Of a DNA stretch of 64,000 nt, positions 45,530 through 54,164 are shown in pieces. The stretch's first letter is position 1. Every line of letters begins with the position of its first letter. The DNA is from Chryseobacterium sp. GVT01B. GTDB lineage: Bacteria > Bacteroidota > Bacteroidia > Flavobacteriales > Weeksellaceae. The translations under genes and the position numbers were made by a program. Under the pieces are notes generated by a model that saw only the letters and a list, made by a program, of their open reading frames with translations, was not told the origin of the DNA and searched no databases. Location: positions 558,001-622,000 of the forward strand of contig NZ_JAHXYI010000003.1 in assembly GCF_019970045.1 (NCBI RefSeq), given 5' to 3'.

Positions 45530-45637
45530 CTATTTTGAGATCGTAAAGGTGTAATCTGCTTCGTGGTTCTTCCAAGGGAATACATAACCATATCGCTTCA
45601 CCAGTAGCCATATTGCTTTCTTCGGCCCCTTTGACAT
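45530..45637 (-). pseudogene. possible gene remnant (35 codons) in the gap before the adaptor gene
   Basis: A minus-strand frame reads MSKGPKKAIWLLVKRYGYVFPWKN..ADYTFTISK and looks protein-like. Just beyond its stop another short minus-strand stretch (about 45440-45513) reads LREFKLYEQLEAETGKREKTIYLI in a different frame. Together they look like decayed coding sequence. No family is recognised with confidence. The last 35 bases of the gap (45676-45709) are a leader shared with the gene at 53311. Confidence 0.3.
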
Positions 45638-45709
45638 GCCATGCAATAGAAATAACCTTTAGCCCTTCCCAAATTATCAATTTTATCAAAACTAATTATC
45701 AATTATCAA

Positions 45710-46549
45710 ATGAGTACACCATTACATACAATTTTCAGTTGGTTTGAAACTGGAGATTTTCCAACAGAAACCCAGTTTAAAGACACGTTTTTATCTTTCT
45801 ATCACAAAGATGACTTAATCCCTATGCAAGGTATTGAAGGGTTTGAAGAAATTTTTCAATTATTTGCCAGTGCGGAAGATTTTAAAAAACACTTAGCAGA
45901 TCCAGCGGCTCATTCGGAATACCTGGCTTTACTGAATGCCGGTAATCTAACGCCAGCTCATGTTGACAGCTGGAAAAATAAGCTTGGAATTAAAAATGTT
46001 GCTACGGTTGATAGTTCTGAGCAGCTAGGGAATGTATATACTAAAATACAGATAGACGGCTTTGTTGATGAATTGAAAGATGCAGATAAAGACTTGGCAT
46101 CCAATATAGAAAAGATTAAAAAGATATTGTTGTCTAACGACCTTTCTTTGGATGAACTTCAGGAAATAATCGATTTCATTAAAAAAAGTCGTGACGATAT
46201 TGAAGCTTTAAAAGCTGTTTCAGGCCAGACAAGTGAAGATAAAGTAAAGCTGTTATTTGACTACAGCGGGGTAGGCAGCCCGAAAAATCAACAGGAATTT
46301 AATAAGCAGATCTATGATAAGGTTTTACTTATCTCGCAGACCCCTACAAGTGCAGTGGTGCAAGTCGCAGGAAATGCAGTATTTCCTAACACCCTTGAAA
46401 CGGAAAATGTGATCATTCAGGCCCGGGATAGTGTCACGGGTAAAAAAATAAATGTTGACGATTATGCCACCAATCAAACCATAGAGGTTAAGATGATAGG
46501 CGTCCTCGTGAATCCTATTAATATTCTCATTTTAAAAGTTAAACCATAA
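45710..46549 (+). CDS. fibre adaptor protein, MSTPL-type, set 1
   Basis: This 279-residue protein starts with MSTPLHTIFSWFETGDFPTETQFKDTFLSFYHKDDLI, the same foot module as in the adaptors at 38-42 kb (FETGxxPTxxQF...HKxD). A helical stalk follows, with DPAAHSEYLALLNAGNLTPAHVDSWKNKLGIK, then a coiled region with LSLDELQEIIDFIKKSRDDIEALK, and a short beta-rich C-terminal domain. It is homologous throughout to the gene at 53311. The two tail-fibre-type genes that follow suggest that it links fibres to the baseplate, in the manner of Afp13-type assemblies. Its leader (ATCAAAACTAATT type) is also shared with the 53311 gene. Confidence 0.65.
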   Translation: MSTPLHTIFSWFETGDFPTETQFKDTFLSFYHKDDLIPMQGIEGFEEIFQLFASAEDFKKHLADPAAHSEYLALLNAGNLTPAHVDSWKNKLGIKNVATVDSSEQLGNVYTKIQIDGFVDELKDADKDLASNIEKIKKILLSNDLSLDELQEIIDFIKKSRDDIEALKAVSGQTSEDKVKLLFDYSGVGSPKNQQEFNKQIYDKVLLISQTPTSAVVQVAGNAVFPNTLETENVIIQARDSVTGKKINVDDYATNQTIEVKMIGVLVNPINILILKVKP

Positions 46550-46564
46550 AAAAATAAAAAAACT

Positions 46565-47584
46565 ATGAATAATAACGCCGTAATAAGTAACAATGCAAAT
46601 CAGGATAATTTTTTTGGTGAGCTGCAACGTACCCGATTTCATTACCATGATACATTACCTGATACGACTGGAGTTCCTGCAGGTTGGATAATCGATTATA
46701 AAGGGCAGCTGCATCAATGGAACGGAACCGGTTGGATTAACCTGGCCCAAAATTATGTACATCCGGATTATCCACTAACCAATAATCCATTTCAGACAGA
46801 TCAGACAAGCGGGCTTTTATTGCTAAGTCAGATCCTTACTAATAGTTCAGGGCATGTTATTAAAGTAGCAGGCCGAAATCTTACCAATGCAGATATTGTC
46901 TCTATTTTCCTGAATGATGCTACTCAGTCAGGAACCTATACATGGTCATCCAATAAGATTAAAACATATATTGAAAACTTAGTAGGACAAAGTCTTACAG
47001 GAGCATTGATTTATCAGCCTGGAGGCTATATTCCTTCTACCGCTGAAGGCTCAATGACAACTCCATCACCTGTTACATCAGCTACCATTAAAACAGGGAT
47101 GGTATGGGTAATTACAGCAAATGGCTGGGTAGGTAATGAGCCCGTTTCTGTCGGTGACCACCTTATTGCCAATACCGATGATGCCTCCAATGCGCCTAAA
47201 AATTATCAGATCATAGAAAAAGGGATTCCTGACATTGTAGATGCTACAGATGCGGTGAAAGGACTGATTCAGATTGCTACAGATGTTGAAGCTATTGCAG
47301 GAGTAGATCCTAATAAAGCAATGACTCCAAGATCCACGAAAGCAGTTCTGGATGCAAAAATTAAATCCAAAACATGGCAGATCGGAGATGGATCTTCCGT
47401 TACTTTCCCCATTACTCATGGCTGGAATACCCAGAATGTTGATTATATCTGTTATCGTAATACTGACAACAGAAAAATAAATGTAAGCTGTGTGACGACA
47501 TCGCCAAATGAAGTACAAATAGATGTGCTGGCTCCCCTTACTCCGAATGAATATAGAATTACTTTAACTGCAAGACTAGACTAA
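46565..47584 (+). CDS. fibre-associated protein, set 1
   Basis: This 339-residue protein contains phage tail-fibre-like sequences: FHYHDTLPDTTGVPAGWIIDYKGQLHQWNGTGWINLAQNYVHPDYPL, a middle with GALIYQPGGYIPSTAEGSMTTPSPVTSATIKTGMVWVITANGWVGNEPVSVGDHLIAN (found in phage structural proteins), and DATDAVKGLIQIATDVEAIAGVDPNKAMTPRSTKAVL, a classic tail-fibre repeat motif. The last 60 residues (SVTFPITHGWNTQNVDYICYRN...RITLTARLD) resemble the C-termini of the genes at 53311 and 54165. It ends overlapping the long fibre gene by one base (TAATG), so the two are coupled. Confidence 0.7.
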   Translation: MNNNAVISNNANQDNFFGELQRTRFHYHDTLPDTTGVPAGWIIDYKGQLHQWNGTGWINLAQNYVHPDYPLTNNPFQTDQTSGLLLLSQILTNSSGHVIKVAGRNLTNADIVSIFLNDATQSGTYTWSSNKIKTYIENLVGQSLTGALIYQPGGYIPSTAEGSMTTPSPVTSATIKTGMVWVITANGWVGNEPVSVGDHLIANTDDASNAPKNYQIIEKGIPDIVDATDAVKGLIQIATDVEAIAGVDPNKAMTPRSTKAVLDAKIKSKTWQIGDGSSVTFPITHGWNTQNVDYICYRNTDNRKINVSCVTTSPNEVQIDVLAPLTPNEYRITLTARLD

Positions 47585-50500
47585 TGATTGCTCCTGAATA
47601 TTTTAACAATCACATCGCTGTAGAAGGCGAAATAATTGTGAAAAGTGTTCCAAACGATGCAGGTTCTGTAATGGTTTGGAATTCTGTAACGAAAAAAATC
47701 AGCACAAGAACCCATGCGGAAATAGTTGCTGATTTAGATTTAATGACTTTAAGTACCAATCAATTTGTAAACGGTCAGAAATATTTTATAAGTTCTGGAA
47801 TATCGGATGAATATTCCAATAGGCTGTGGGTAAGAAGTGATGATGGCGCAGAACCAGGGATCACATTCTCAAAAATTGGAGATATTTCATCTACACTTAC
47901 TCTGAGAAATGATGGATTTCATTTTGGAGTAGCTTCTAAGAATCATTATGATTATGTAAAAGCAGAAGGATATAGGAAAAATGGTTCCTCTGATAACCAC
48001 TTTTTAACAGGGGGTGGAAATGACTACGATTCCCGAAGAAAAGAAGATTCCTGGTATCATTCCGGAAGAAATTTCCCACAGGGGACATTCATTGAAACAG
48101 ATATTGATTATTCAGTAACATATGGAGACCAGTTCCTTTTAGAAATGAAAGGGAATATGTACAGTAATGGTCAGTATTTACCTTTAGATTCTAAAATCCA
48201 GGGGTATATTTACAATGATACTATTATATCAGAAGGAGGCTATTCTACCTTAAATTATTTTAATTATGTAATATGCTTAAACTTCAATGGTAAACTGGCT
48301 ATTTGGTTTCCAGGTATGGGATATTGGCAAGGGTTTGATGCGAAAATAACTGTAGGCTACGGAGGTTTGGACCAAGGAAGAAACAGAGTGACTTCAATTA
48401 CAGACAGTGGGGATCCGGGAGGAACAAAGAGAGTTCAGATTAATCTTAAACATTTACTTACAAAAGAAGAGTTAGTTTCTGGTGGTACATTCTGGGAGAA
48501 GAAAGATACAGGTGGTTATTGGGTATTAGATTCAGATAGACCTATAGCGGGTTTAAACGGTAATAGTTCTCAGGTAATTCTATCAGGTGGCTTACTGGCT
48601 TCTTCTGCTTATACTGATTCCCAGTTCATTCCTCCGTATGGAATACATTCAAGAGGCTTTGTTCAAACAGATGAAGGATTTCAAAACAGGTTCTACAAAG
48701 CAGATGAAAGAAATAGAATTTGGTCATTTGCTAATGCAGATACTTATGGACTTTCTTACTATCAGGGCAATGCCAATAGTTTGAATGAAGGGATTGGTTT
48801 TCATTTTGGAGATGCAAATAACCCCACCCATTTTCTCGGGCGGTCTGGTCAGATTTATTCTAAACAAGGTATTTATTCTACTTCATTTACTACAGGAAAT
48901 AACCAGGTTTTAAATTATAGCGGTCCATCTACATTATATATAGGAAATCCTACCATTAATACTATTGTAGAATCTAATAATAGTGATATTATACACTATA
49001 AAAATGGAGTAAACGGAGTGGTTTGGGATGCTCATAATTTAGATCCGTCAACTTTTGTTAATGCATCAGCTTTAAATAATTATGTTCCTTATAATGGCGC
49101 AGCACAGGATGTGAATCTTGGGGCAAAGGATTTAGAATTTAATGGAGGTGGATCAATAAGTAAGCACCAAAATAATGTAAGAATATTTAATAAAGTTTAT
49201 CAGGGCTATTATGATGTTGGAGGGCATACAGGTATTTTAGCGATTAAAATGCCGCAAGCTTCACCAGATCAGGCTATGTTCAGTATTGATATCAATATTT
49301 ATGGATATGAAAGTCAATACTTAGGAAAAGTGAATGTGGCTTTCTATAAATATGTATCAGGAACTATGATCTCCAATGGTTCAAAAGCGATATGGGAAGT
49401 AACAGACAATTTTCCTACAACTACCGCCAGAATCGGAATTGGAACTGATGGATACGTAAGTATTTTATTAGGAGAGTCAGATACATTCTGGAATGGGTAT
49501 TTTTCATTTGAAGTAGCTAAAGTAGAAGTTAAATATGGAAACTATAATCTGGATTGGAATCTGGGATGGTCTCATGCGATAGAACCTAACTTTGACTTAT
49601 ATCCGTCTAATATCATTACTTTACCTTCTGATGTAGTTGCAACAAGAAGTTGGTTAACTAATTTTGCAAATAGCAGCTATATCCCTAAGGCTGTTCAATA
49701 TAATGATAACTTCAACAGTCTTGGAGGGTATTCCAATTCCGGAGTTTACAGAGCAAACAACAACGCAGGAGGGGTTCAGCATTTATATAGTCCTATGCTG
49801 CACATGGGTGCTCAGGACACTACAGCACAGTTGCAGATAAAATATAATGATGGTAATGCAGACGCAGGAGAATTAGTCTATAGAGGTGGACACAATGGCA
49901 ATTGGACACAATGGAGAAGAGCCTGGGATAATGTAAATTTCAAACCGAGTGATTACCAGACAAGAAATACGGATGAAATTGTATCGGCCGCAAAAACTTA
50001 TTATAACAGAATACCTTTCAAACTAAAAAACAGTTCATATAAATCCTGGTCCATTCAGAAACCTACCAATAACAATTTAATATTGGCACCTTCTGTTACA
50101 AATAATGCAGAAGACTGGGATTTAGGTAATGGTATAGAATTCACTGATGCTGGCCAGGTTTCATCAAAAGGTTTTAATAAAATTGGGTATAATGATAACT
50201 ACCTTTTAACTGCAGGTGGAGGCCAGAGATTAGCCTCAGATTTTGTATCATCTTCAGACTTAGGAAACTACCTCAGAAAAGATGGCGGTACTATGACAGG
50301 TGCCTTTAATATAGAGACTCCTTCTATGTTAGGTAAGTGGAAAAGTACAGCACAGACAGGGAATTATCTGACCTGGCAAAAATATGATGGATCTAAAGAT
50401 ATAGCTTATATCGGAGCTGATGGAAATTCTGCCTTATGGGGTGGGACAGGAGATAGTTTTGTAGTTCGTGCTGCAAATGGTGGTGATTTATTATTGAGTT

Positions 50501-52161
50501 CAGACAGTGGTGTTGTTAAAATTCAGGGGGGCATTCCGTGGACTACTAACAATTTAAATCCCGGAGAATACTTAACAAAAAGAGGTAATCATCAGGATGC
50601 AACCGCAGTAAAAACAGATTATCCTTTAAGCGTTACAGATTGGGCTTCAGGTACCGGATTCCCGTCTACTTATGGTAACTCTTTACACATTGCAGGAAGT
50701 AATACATGGTATCATAGAATAGATTTTCCTTTATTCAGCAATCACTTAGAGTATTGGCAGGCGATTAATACAACAACCATGACGAAAAAAGGGAATATTC
50801 CTTTGTTGTCAGATGGTGAAACGCTTTGGTCTAATAATAACTTTAATCCTGATGCTAAAGTTAATTCTGCAGAAAATGCTCAGACATTAGGATTCTCAAG
50901 TGGTTTATCAGCAGGTGCGCCTTATATATACCATAGAACAGATGGTTATGTATTTCTGGCTACTCAATCTTGGGTGTCATCTAATTTTACAAGCCAGACT
51001 CTGTCAATTCAACCTGAGGAGGAAGGTGGGCAATGGATAAATCTAACCAATTCAAACGGGGTCTTTGCTACAAACTACTTTGTTACTTCAAGAGATGGTT
51101 CAAGAAATCCGGATACAGTTGTTGCACCTAATGGCAATAGTCGTAGGGTTAGATTTGATTTTATTCAGGCCGGACATGTTGGAGGAACTGGAAATTATGC
51201 AGGTGTAATGACTTACGCTCCTTGGGATGGTACCTCTGCATCAACCGGGGATTCTTCATACCAATTAGCTTTTGCCAACCAAACTGAGATCAATGGAGCA
51301 GGGATACCTATGCTTAAAATAAGAAAGGGGATTGATGATAAATGGTCTAGTAAATGGTTTAAATTGTGGAGTGACGCAGATTTCTCACAAAACAATATTG
51401 ATAGCTGGAATTATATGTCCAGCAATGGCATTATTGTAAACCAACAATTTACTAATCAGACGGGTAATGGATTAATGGTTGTTGATAATTATAACGGTGG
51501 AGAATCCGGTATATATAATGAAAAAGATAAATTCTATTTAGCAGTATTAAAAGATGAATACTATAAATATTCAAGCAGTTATAAAGGCTGGGAAGGGATT
51601 AACTTCAATAGAGGAAACAAGAATATTGGTATAGGTACAAAAGCTAATGATTCACATAAAGTAAATATTGCAGGATCACTAAATGTTTCAGACTCCGTAA
51701 ATGTTGGGGGCTCAGTACAAGTTTCGGATTCAGTAGATGTTGCTGGTAGAGTATATGTTGGGGACTCGGTAAAGGCTATTAATAACTTTAAATCCGAAAA
51801 TGAAGATCCTAATACTTTATTTATTCCGGACGGAAGTTTATCACGTCTTGATGATGAGATTACCAATGAAAAATCCAGAATGAGATTATCTCATGGCATG
51901 ATTGAACAGCAGCCGGGAACTCAATATTATGATTCTGATAATAGAATGCTGGTAATCAGATGTGTATATGGTGAGCATTTTATATTAGGAAAATGTTTCC
52001 GGGGTCAAAGAATATTGGTGTTAAATGCTAGTGATAATTGGCAAGGATTTGACATAGAAAGTGCAGGGTATTCATATAAAATACCACCTTATAGCTCTAT
52101 CCAGTTATTTGTCTGGGATGAAAAGACTGTTTATAAATATGCGGAAAATAAGATGTATTAA
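47584..52161 (+). CDS. long tail fibre protein, set 1
   Basis: This 1525-residue protein is probably the main receptor-binding fibre. It is Gly/Asn/Ser/Tyr-rich with many short repeats. Features include NHFLTGGGNDYD and DNYLLTAGGGQRLASDF fibre repeats, several pyocin-knob-like segments (GGYSNSGVYRANNNAGGVQHLYSPM..GNWTQWRRAWDNVNF; KWSSKWFKLWSDADFS), and a short beta-helix with VSDSVNVGGSVQVSDSVDVAGRVYVGDSVK around residue 1370. The C-terminal part from about residue 1270 (NIDSWNYMSSNGI...NFKSENEDPNTLFIPDG) is homologous to the end of the 55585 fibre and may be an anchoring or trimerising tip. No signal peptide. A terminator follows 25 bases downstream. Confidence 0.75.
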   Translation: MIAPEYFNNHIAVEGEIIVKSVPNDAGSVMVWNSVTKKISTRTHAEIVADLDLMTLSTNQFVNGQKYFISSGISDEYSNRLWVRSDDGAEPGITFSKIGDISSTLTLRNDGFHFGVASKNHYDYVKAEGYRKNGSSDNHFLTGGGNDYDSRRKEDSWYHSGRNFPQGTFIETDIDYSVTYGDQFLLEMKGNMYSNGQYLPLDSKIQGYIYNDTIISEGGYSTLNYFNYVICLNFNGKLAIWFPGMGYWQGFDAKITVGYGGLDQGRNRVTSITDSGDPGGTKRVQINLKHLLTKEELVSGGTFWEKKDTGGYWVLDSDRPIAGLNGNSSQVILSGGLLASSAYTDSQFIPPYGIHSRGFVQTDEGFQNRFYKADERNRIWSFANADTYGLSYYQGNANSLNEGIGFHFGDANNPTHFLGRSGQIYSKQGIYSTSFTTGNNQVLNYSGPSTLYIGNPTINTIVESNNSDIIHYKNGVNGVVWDAHNLDPSTFVNASALNNYVPYNGAAQDVNLGAKDLEFNGGGSISKHQNNVRIFNKVYQGYYDVGGHTGILAIKMPQASPDQAMFSIDINIYGYESQYLGKVNVAFYKYVSGTMISNGSKAIWEVTDNFPTTTARIGIGTDGYVSILLGESDTFWNGYFSFEVAKVEVKYGNYNLDWNLGWSHAIEPNFDLYPSNIITLPSDVVATRSWLTNFANSSYIPKAVQYNDNFNSLGGYSNSGVYRANNNAGGVQHLYSPMLHMGAQDTTAQLQIKYNDGNADAGELVYRGGHNGNWTQWRRAWDNVNFKPSDYQTRNTDEIVSAAKTYYNRIPFKLKNSSYKSWSIQKPTNNNLILAPSVTNNAEDWDLGNGIEFTDAGQVSSKGFNKIGYNDNYLLTAGGGQRLASDFVSSSDLGNYLRKDGGTMTGAFNIETPSMLGKWKSTAQTGNYLTWQKYDGSKDIAYIGADGNSALWGGTGDSFVVRAANGGDLLLSSDSGVVKIQGGIPWTTNNLNPGEYLTKRGNHQDATAVKTDYPLSVTDWASGTGFPSTYGNSLHIAGSNTWYHRIDFPLFSNHLEYWQAINTTTMTKKGNIPLLSDGETLWSNNNFNPDAKVNSAENAQTLGFSSGLSAGAPYIYHRTDGYVFLATQSWVSSNFTSQTLSIQPEEEGGQWINLTNSNGVFATNYFVTSRDGSRNPDTVVAPNGNSRRVRFDFIQAGHVGGTGNYAGVMTYAPWDGTSASTGDSSYQLAFANQTEINGAGIPMLKIRKGIDDKWSSKWFKLWSDADFSQNNIDSWNYMSSNGIIVNQQFTNQTGNGLMVVDNYNGGESGIYNEKDKFYLAVLKDEYYKYSSSYKGWEGINFNRGNKNIGIGTKANDSHKVNIAGSLNVSDSVNVGGSVQVSDSVDVAGRVYVGDSVKAINNFKSENEDPNTLFIPDGSLSRLDDEITNEKSRMRLSHGMIEQQPGTQYYDSDNRMLVIRCVYGEHFILGKCFRGQRILVLNASDNWQGFDIESAGYSYKIPPYSSIQLFVWDEKTVYKYAENKMY

Positions 52162-52185
52162 AAATGATTAGTCATAACTAATATT

Positions 52186-52220
52186 AAATGACGTCACCTA
52201 TCTTAAAAGTGGCGTCATTT
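52186..52220 (+). terminator. intrinsic terminator after fibre set 1
   Basis: AAATGACGTCAC at 52186-52197 pairs with GTGGCGTCATTT at 52209-52220 (one G-U), loop of 11 bases, with T-rich right end. It lies 25 bases after the fibre stop and faces the convergent lipoprotein gene. Confidence 0.8.
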
Positions 52221-52333
52221 GCCCGTTCGTAATCATGCCGGGATTATCTTCAGACCCTTTTATAGGCGATGGAGTTCGTTTATACCTGATTAAAATGCAA
52301 TTACTGTTATTTTCAAATGAAATTGTCTTTAAA

Positions 52334-52780
52334 TTAGTGAACAAGCGCCCATATTAAAACACCGATTCCAGCATAAACAGTAACCGTAATGATATCGGCA
52401 ATGGGTTGTGAAAAGCGTTTTTCTGCAATTTTTTCGCTGTTGATCTGGTTTTTATGAAATTTCAGAACTTTTTTAGGATTATAAACAGCGTGTGCAACCA
52501 GGCTGTCGCTTTCCCATCTGTCAACTATTATTTTATAGCTCTTTCCATCAACATCAATTTTAACATTTTTGTTAGGGGCAAGCTTCTCCTGAATATTAAC
52601 CGGAGCAGGAGGTTGGGCGGCTACATTTTGTAGCTGTGTTGAAGTATTATTAGCTAAGTCAGGTGTCTTTTTTGGCCCTTGCTTATTATCGGTTGAGGTA
52701 TCCGGCTGCTTTTTTACCTGATAAGTATAGCAGCTGGTGAGAGAAAATGATATGATGATGAGATAAAGATACTTTTGCAT
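52334..52780 (-). CDS. small lipoprotein with C-terminal membrane segment, unknown
   Basis: This 148-residue minus-strand gene sits between the two fibre sets. It has a lipoprotein signal (LYLIIISFSLTSC, lipidated Cys17), a Thr/Gln/Pro-rich linker, a compact domain (NVKIDVDGKSYKIIVDRWESDSLVAHAVYNPKKVLKFHKNQINSEKIAEKRFS) and a hydrophobic end (IADIITVTVYAGIGVLIWALV). The KxYKIxVDRWxxDxL pattern occurs in many Bacteroidota lipoproteins of unknown role. Its topology formally resembles that of the spanin-like protein at 44373, but the linker is short and there is no lysis neighbour. It may be an unrelated resident gene interrupted by fibre duplications. Confidence 0.65.
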   Translation of the reverse strand: MQKYLYLIIISFSLTSCYTYQVKKQPDTSTDNKQGPKKTPDLANNTSTQLQNVAAQPPAPVNIQEKLAPNKNVKIDVDGKSYKIIVDRWESDSLVAHAVYNPKKVLKFHKNQINSEKIAEKRFSQPIADIITVTVYAGIGVLIWALVH

Positions 52781-52897
52781 TAGCCAAATTTAAGAATTAA
52801 ACGGAATATTTAGCATTTTCTTTTAAAAGATCCTGTTTTTATAAAAATTATCTCTGATAAATGATTGAGCACGTTTGAACTTATTGAAAAGTAAGTT

Positions 52898-53076
52898 TAC
52901 TGCAACTACAGAATGGAGAGGCCAAAAAACTTTCATAGGAGCTTTAAAAACAAGAATTTTGAACACTGTAATTACAAACAGTATTACTCTGTTTCAGAAA
53001 AATAAAGTTTACTGCAACTACAGAATAGGAAGGTCAAAAAACTTTTATAAGAGCAAAAGAAAAATGAAATTTGAAC
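52898..53076 (+). repeat. 67-bp intergenic element, pair 3 (upstream of adaptor at 53311)
   Basis: Copies lie at 52898-52964 and 53010-53076, 112 bases apart and each exactly 67 bases. Both begin TACTGCAACTACAGAAT and end TTTGAAC. This is the best-conserved pair. The downstream gene starts 301 bases after the second copy begins. Confidence 0.82.
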
Positions 53077-53310
53077 TCTGAAGAATGTGAAAAGTCATTG
53101 AGTTCAAAAGATGTCAAATAAAGTGATAAACATTGACAAATGCATAGTTTTCTTAATGACAACATATAAGCAATGCGATAATTGACAATATGATAGAGGA
53201 GAGTGAAATAATCACTCAAAAAGTAGAATCTCATTCTAAGCAGTCATTCTATAAGATAGTTTAGATTTCGCAACTGTCAATTTTATCAAAACTAATTTTC
53301 AATAATTAAA
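53077..53310. other. leader of the second fibre set
   Basis: I see no gene. The last 33 bases match the leader of the adaptor gene at 45710 (CAATTTTATCAAAACTAATT type), marking a duplicated 5' end. Confidence 0.5.
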
Positions 53311-54162
53311 ATGAGTACACCATTAAATATAATTTTCAGCTGGTTTGAAAAAGGTGATATTCCTACAGAATATCAGTTTAAGCAGACCTTTTCTTCATTC
53401 CGCCATTTAGATGAAAAAATCAAAATGGATGAGGTGGCAGGCTTATATGAAGCTTTTCAAAAAACACTGCCTGTCTCAACTTTTACCAATCATCTGGAAG
53501 ATGAAAACGCACATATTTCAGTGCTGGCAAAGCGTGATGCATCCAATCTTACGGAGGCTAATGTAGAGGAATGGAAAGAAAAATTAAAAATCAGATTAGC
53601 CGCTACTATAGACGGTAGTGAAGAGACTGGAAATGTCTTTACCAAAGAGCAGATCAGAGAAATAGTCAATGCATTTCAGGCAAAAGATGATGAAATGCTT
53701 GAACATATCAGGAGAATTAATGAAATATTAGCCTCTGATGATGCCAACCTTGATGAAATTCAGGAAATCGTAGACAATATCAAAGCCAACAGGGAACAGA
53801 TAGAAATGCTTAAAGAGGCTGTTGCCAGAAGTATTTCAGATGATAAAATCAACCTTGCTGGTATGTATTCAAACTGGGGTGCCATTACTTATCAAAATCA
53901 GTTTAATGATTTGGTATACAGTAAAATTAAAAATATCGAAGACGCAGCCAGCGCCGAAAAAATTAAACACGAAGAGAGAGTTAGAGGGGACTTCAGGATA
54001 AAACATGATCTTGATACCCTAAGTTTTGTAATTGATGCTTACGACACAGTTACAATGTTTACAATACCTATTAAGGTAAGAAGAATAGACACCAATACTA
54101 TAGAAGTGCTGTTTGATTCATTACCACCCAATATAATTCAGTTAACAATTAAAAAAATATAA
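53311..54162 (+). CDS. fibre adaptor protein, MSTPL-type, set 2
   Basis: This 283-residue paralogue of the gene at 45710 has the foot module MSTPLNIIFSWFEKGDIPTEYQFKQTFSSFRHLDEKI, then a helical stalk with DENAHISVLAKRDASNLTEANVEEWKEKLKIRL, a coiled stretch (ANLDEIQEIVDNIKANREQIEMLKEAVA), and a 60-residue C-terminal domain (DFRIKHDLDTLSFVIDAYDTVTMFTIPIKVRRIDTNTIEVLFDSLPPN) that resembles the end of the next protein. It begins a second complete adaptor-fibre set, preceded by a pair of 67-base elements. Three bases separate it from the next gene. Confidence 0.65.
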   Translation: MSTPLNIIFSWFEKGDIPTEYQFKQTFSSFRHLDEKIKMDEVAGLYEAFQKTLPVSTFTNHLEDENAHISVLAKRDASNLTEANVEEWKEKLKIRLAATIDGSEETGNVFTKEQIREIVNAFQAKDDEMLEHIRRINEILASDDANLDEIQEIVDNIKANREQIEMLKEAVARSISDDKINLAGMYSNWGAITYQNQFNDLVYSKIKNIEDAASAEKIKHEERVRGDFRIKHDLDTLSFVIDAYDTVTMFTIPIKVRRIDTNTIEVLFDSLPPNIIQLTIKKI

Positions 54163-54164
54163 TT

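Noticed and set aside
52334..52780. Lipoprotein at 52334 as a second u-spanin
   Set aside because: It has a lipobox and a C-terminal hydrophobic segment, but it also has a domain of a type common in Bacteroidota lipoproteins, and it has no lysis gene next to it.
38710..53076. The repeated 67-bp elements as a CRISPR array
   Set aside because: The copies are scattered over 14 kb at 105-113 bases or far more, without regular spacers and without cas genes.
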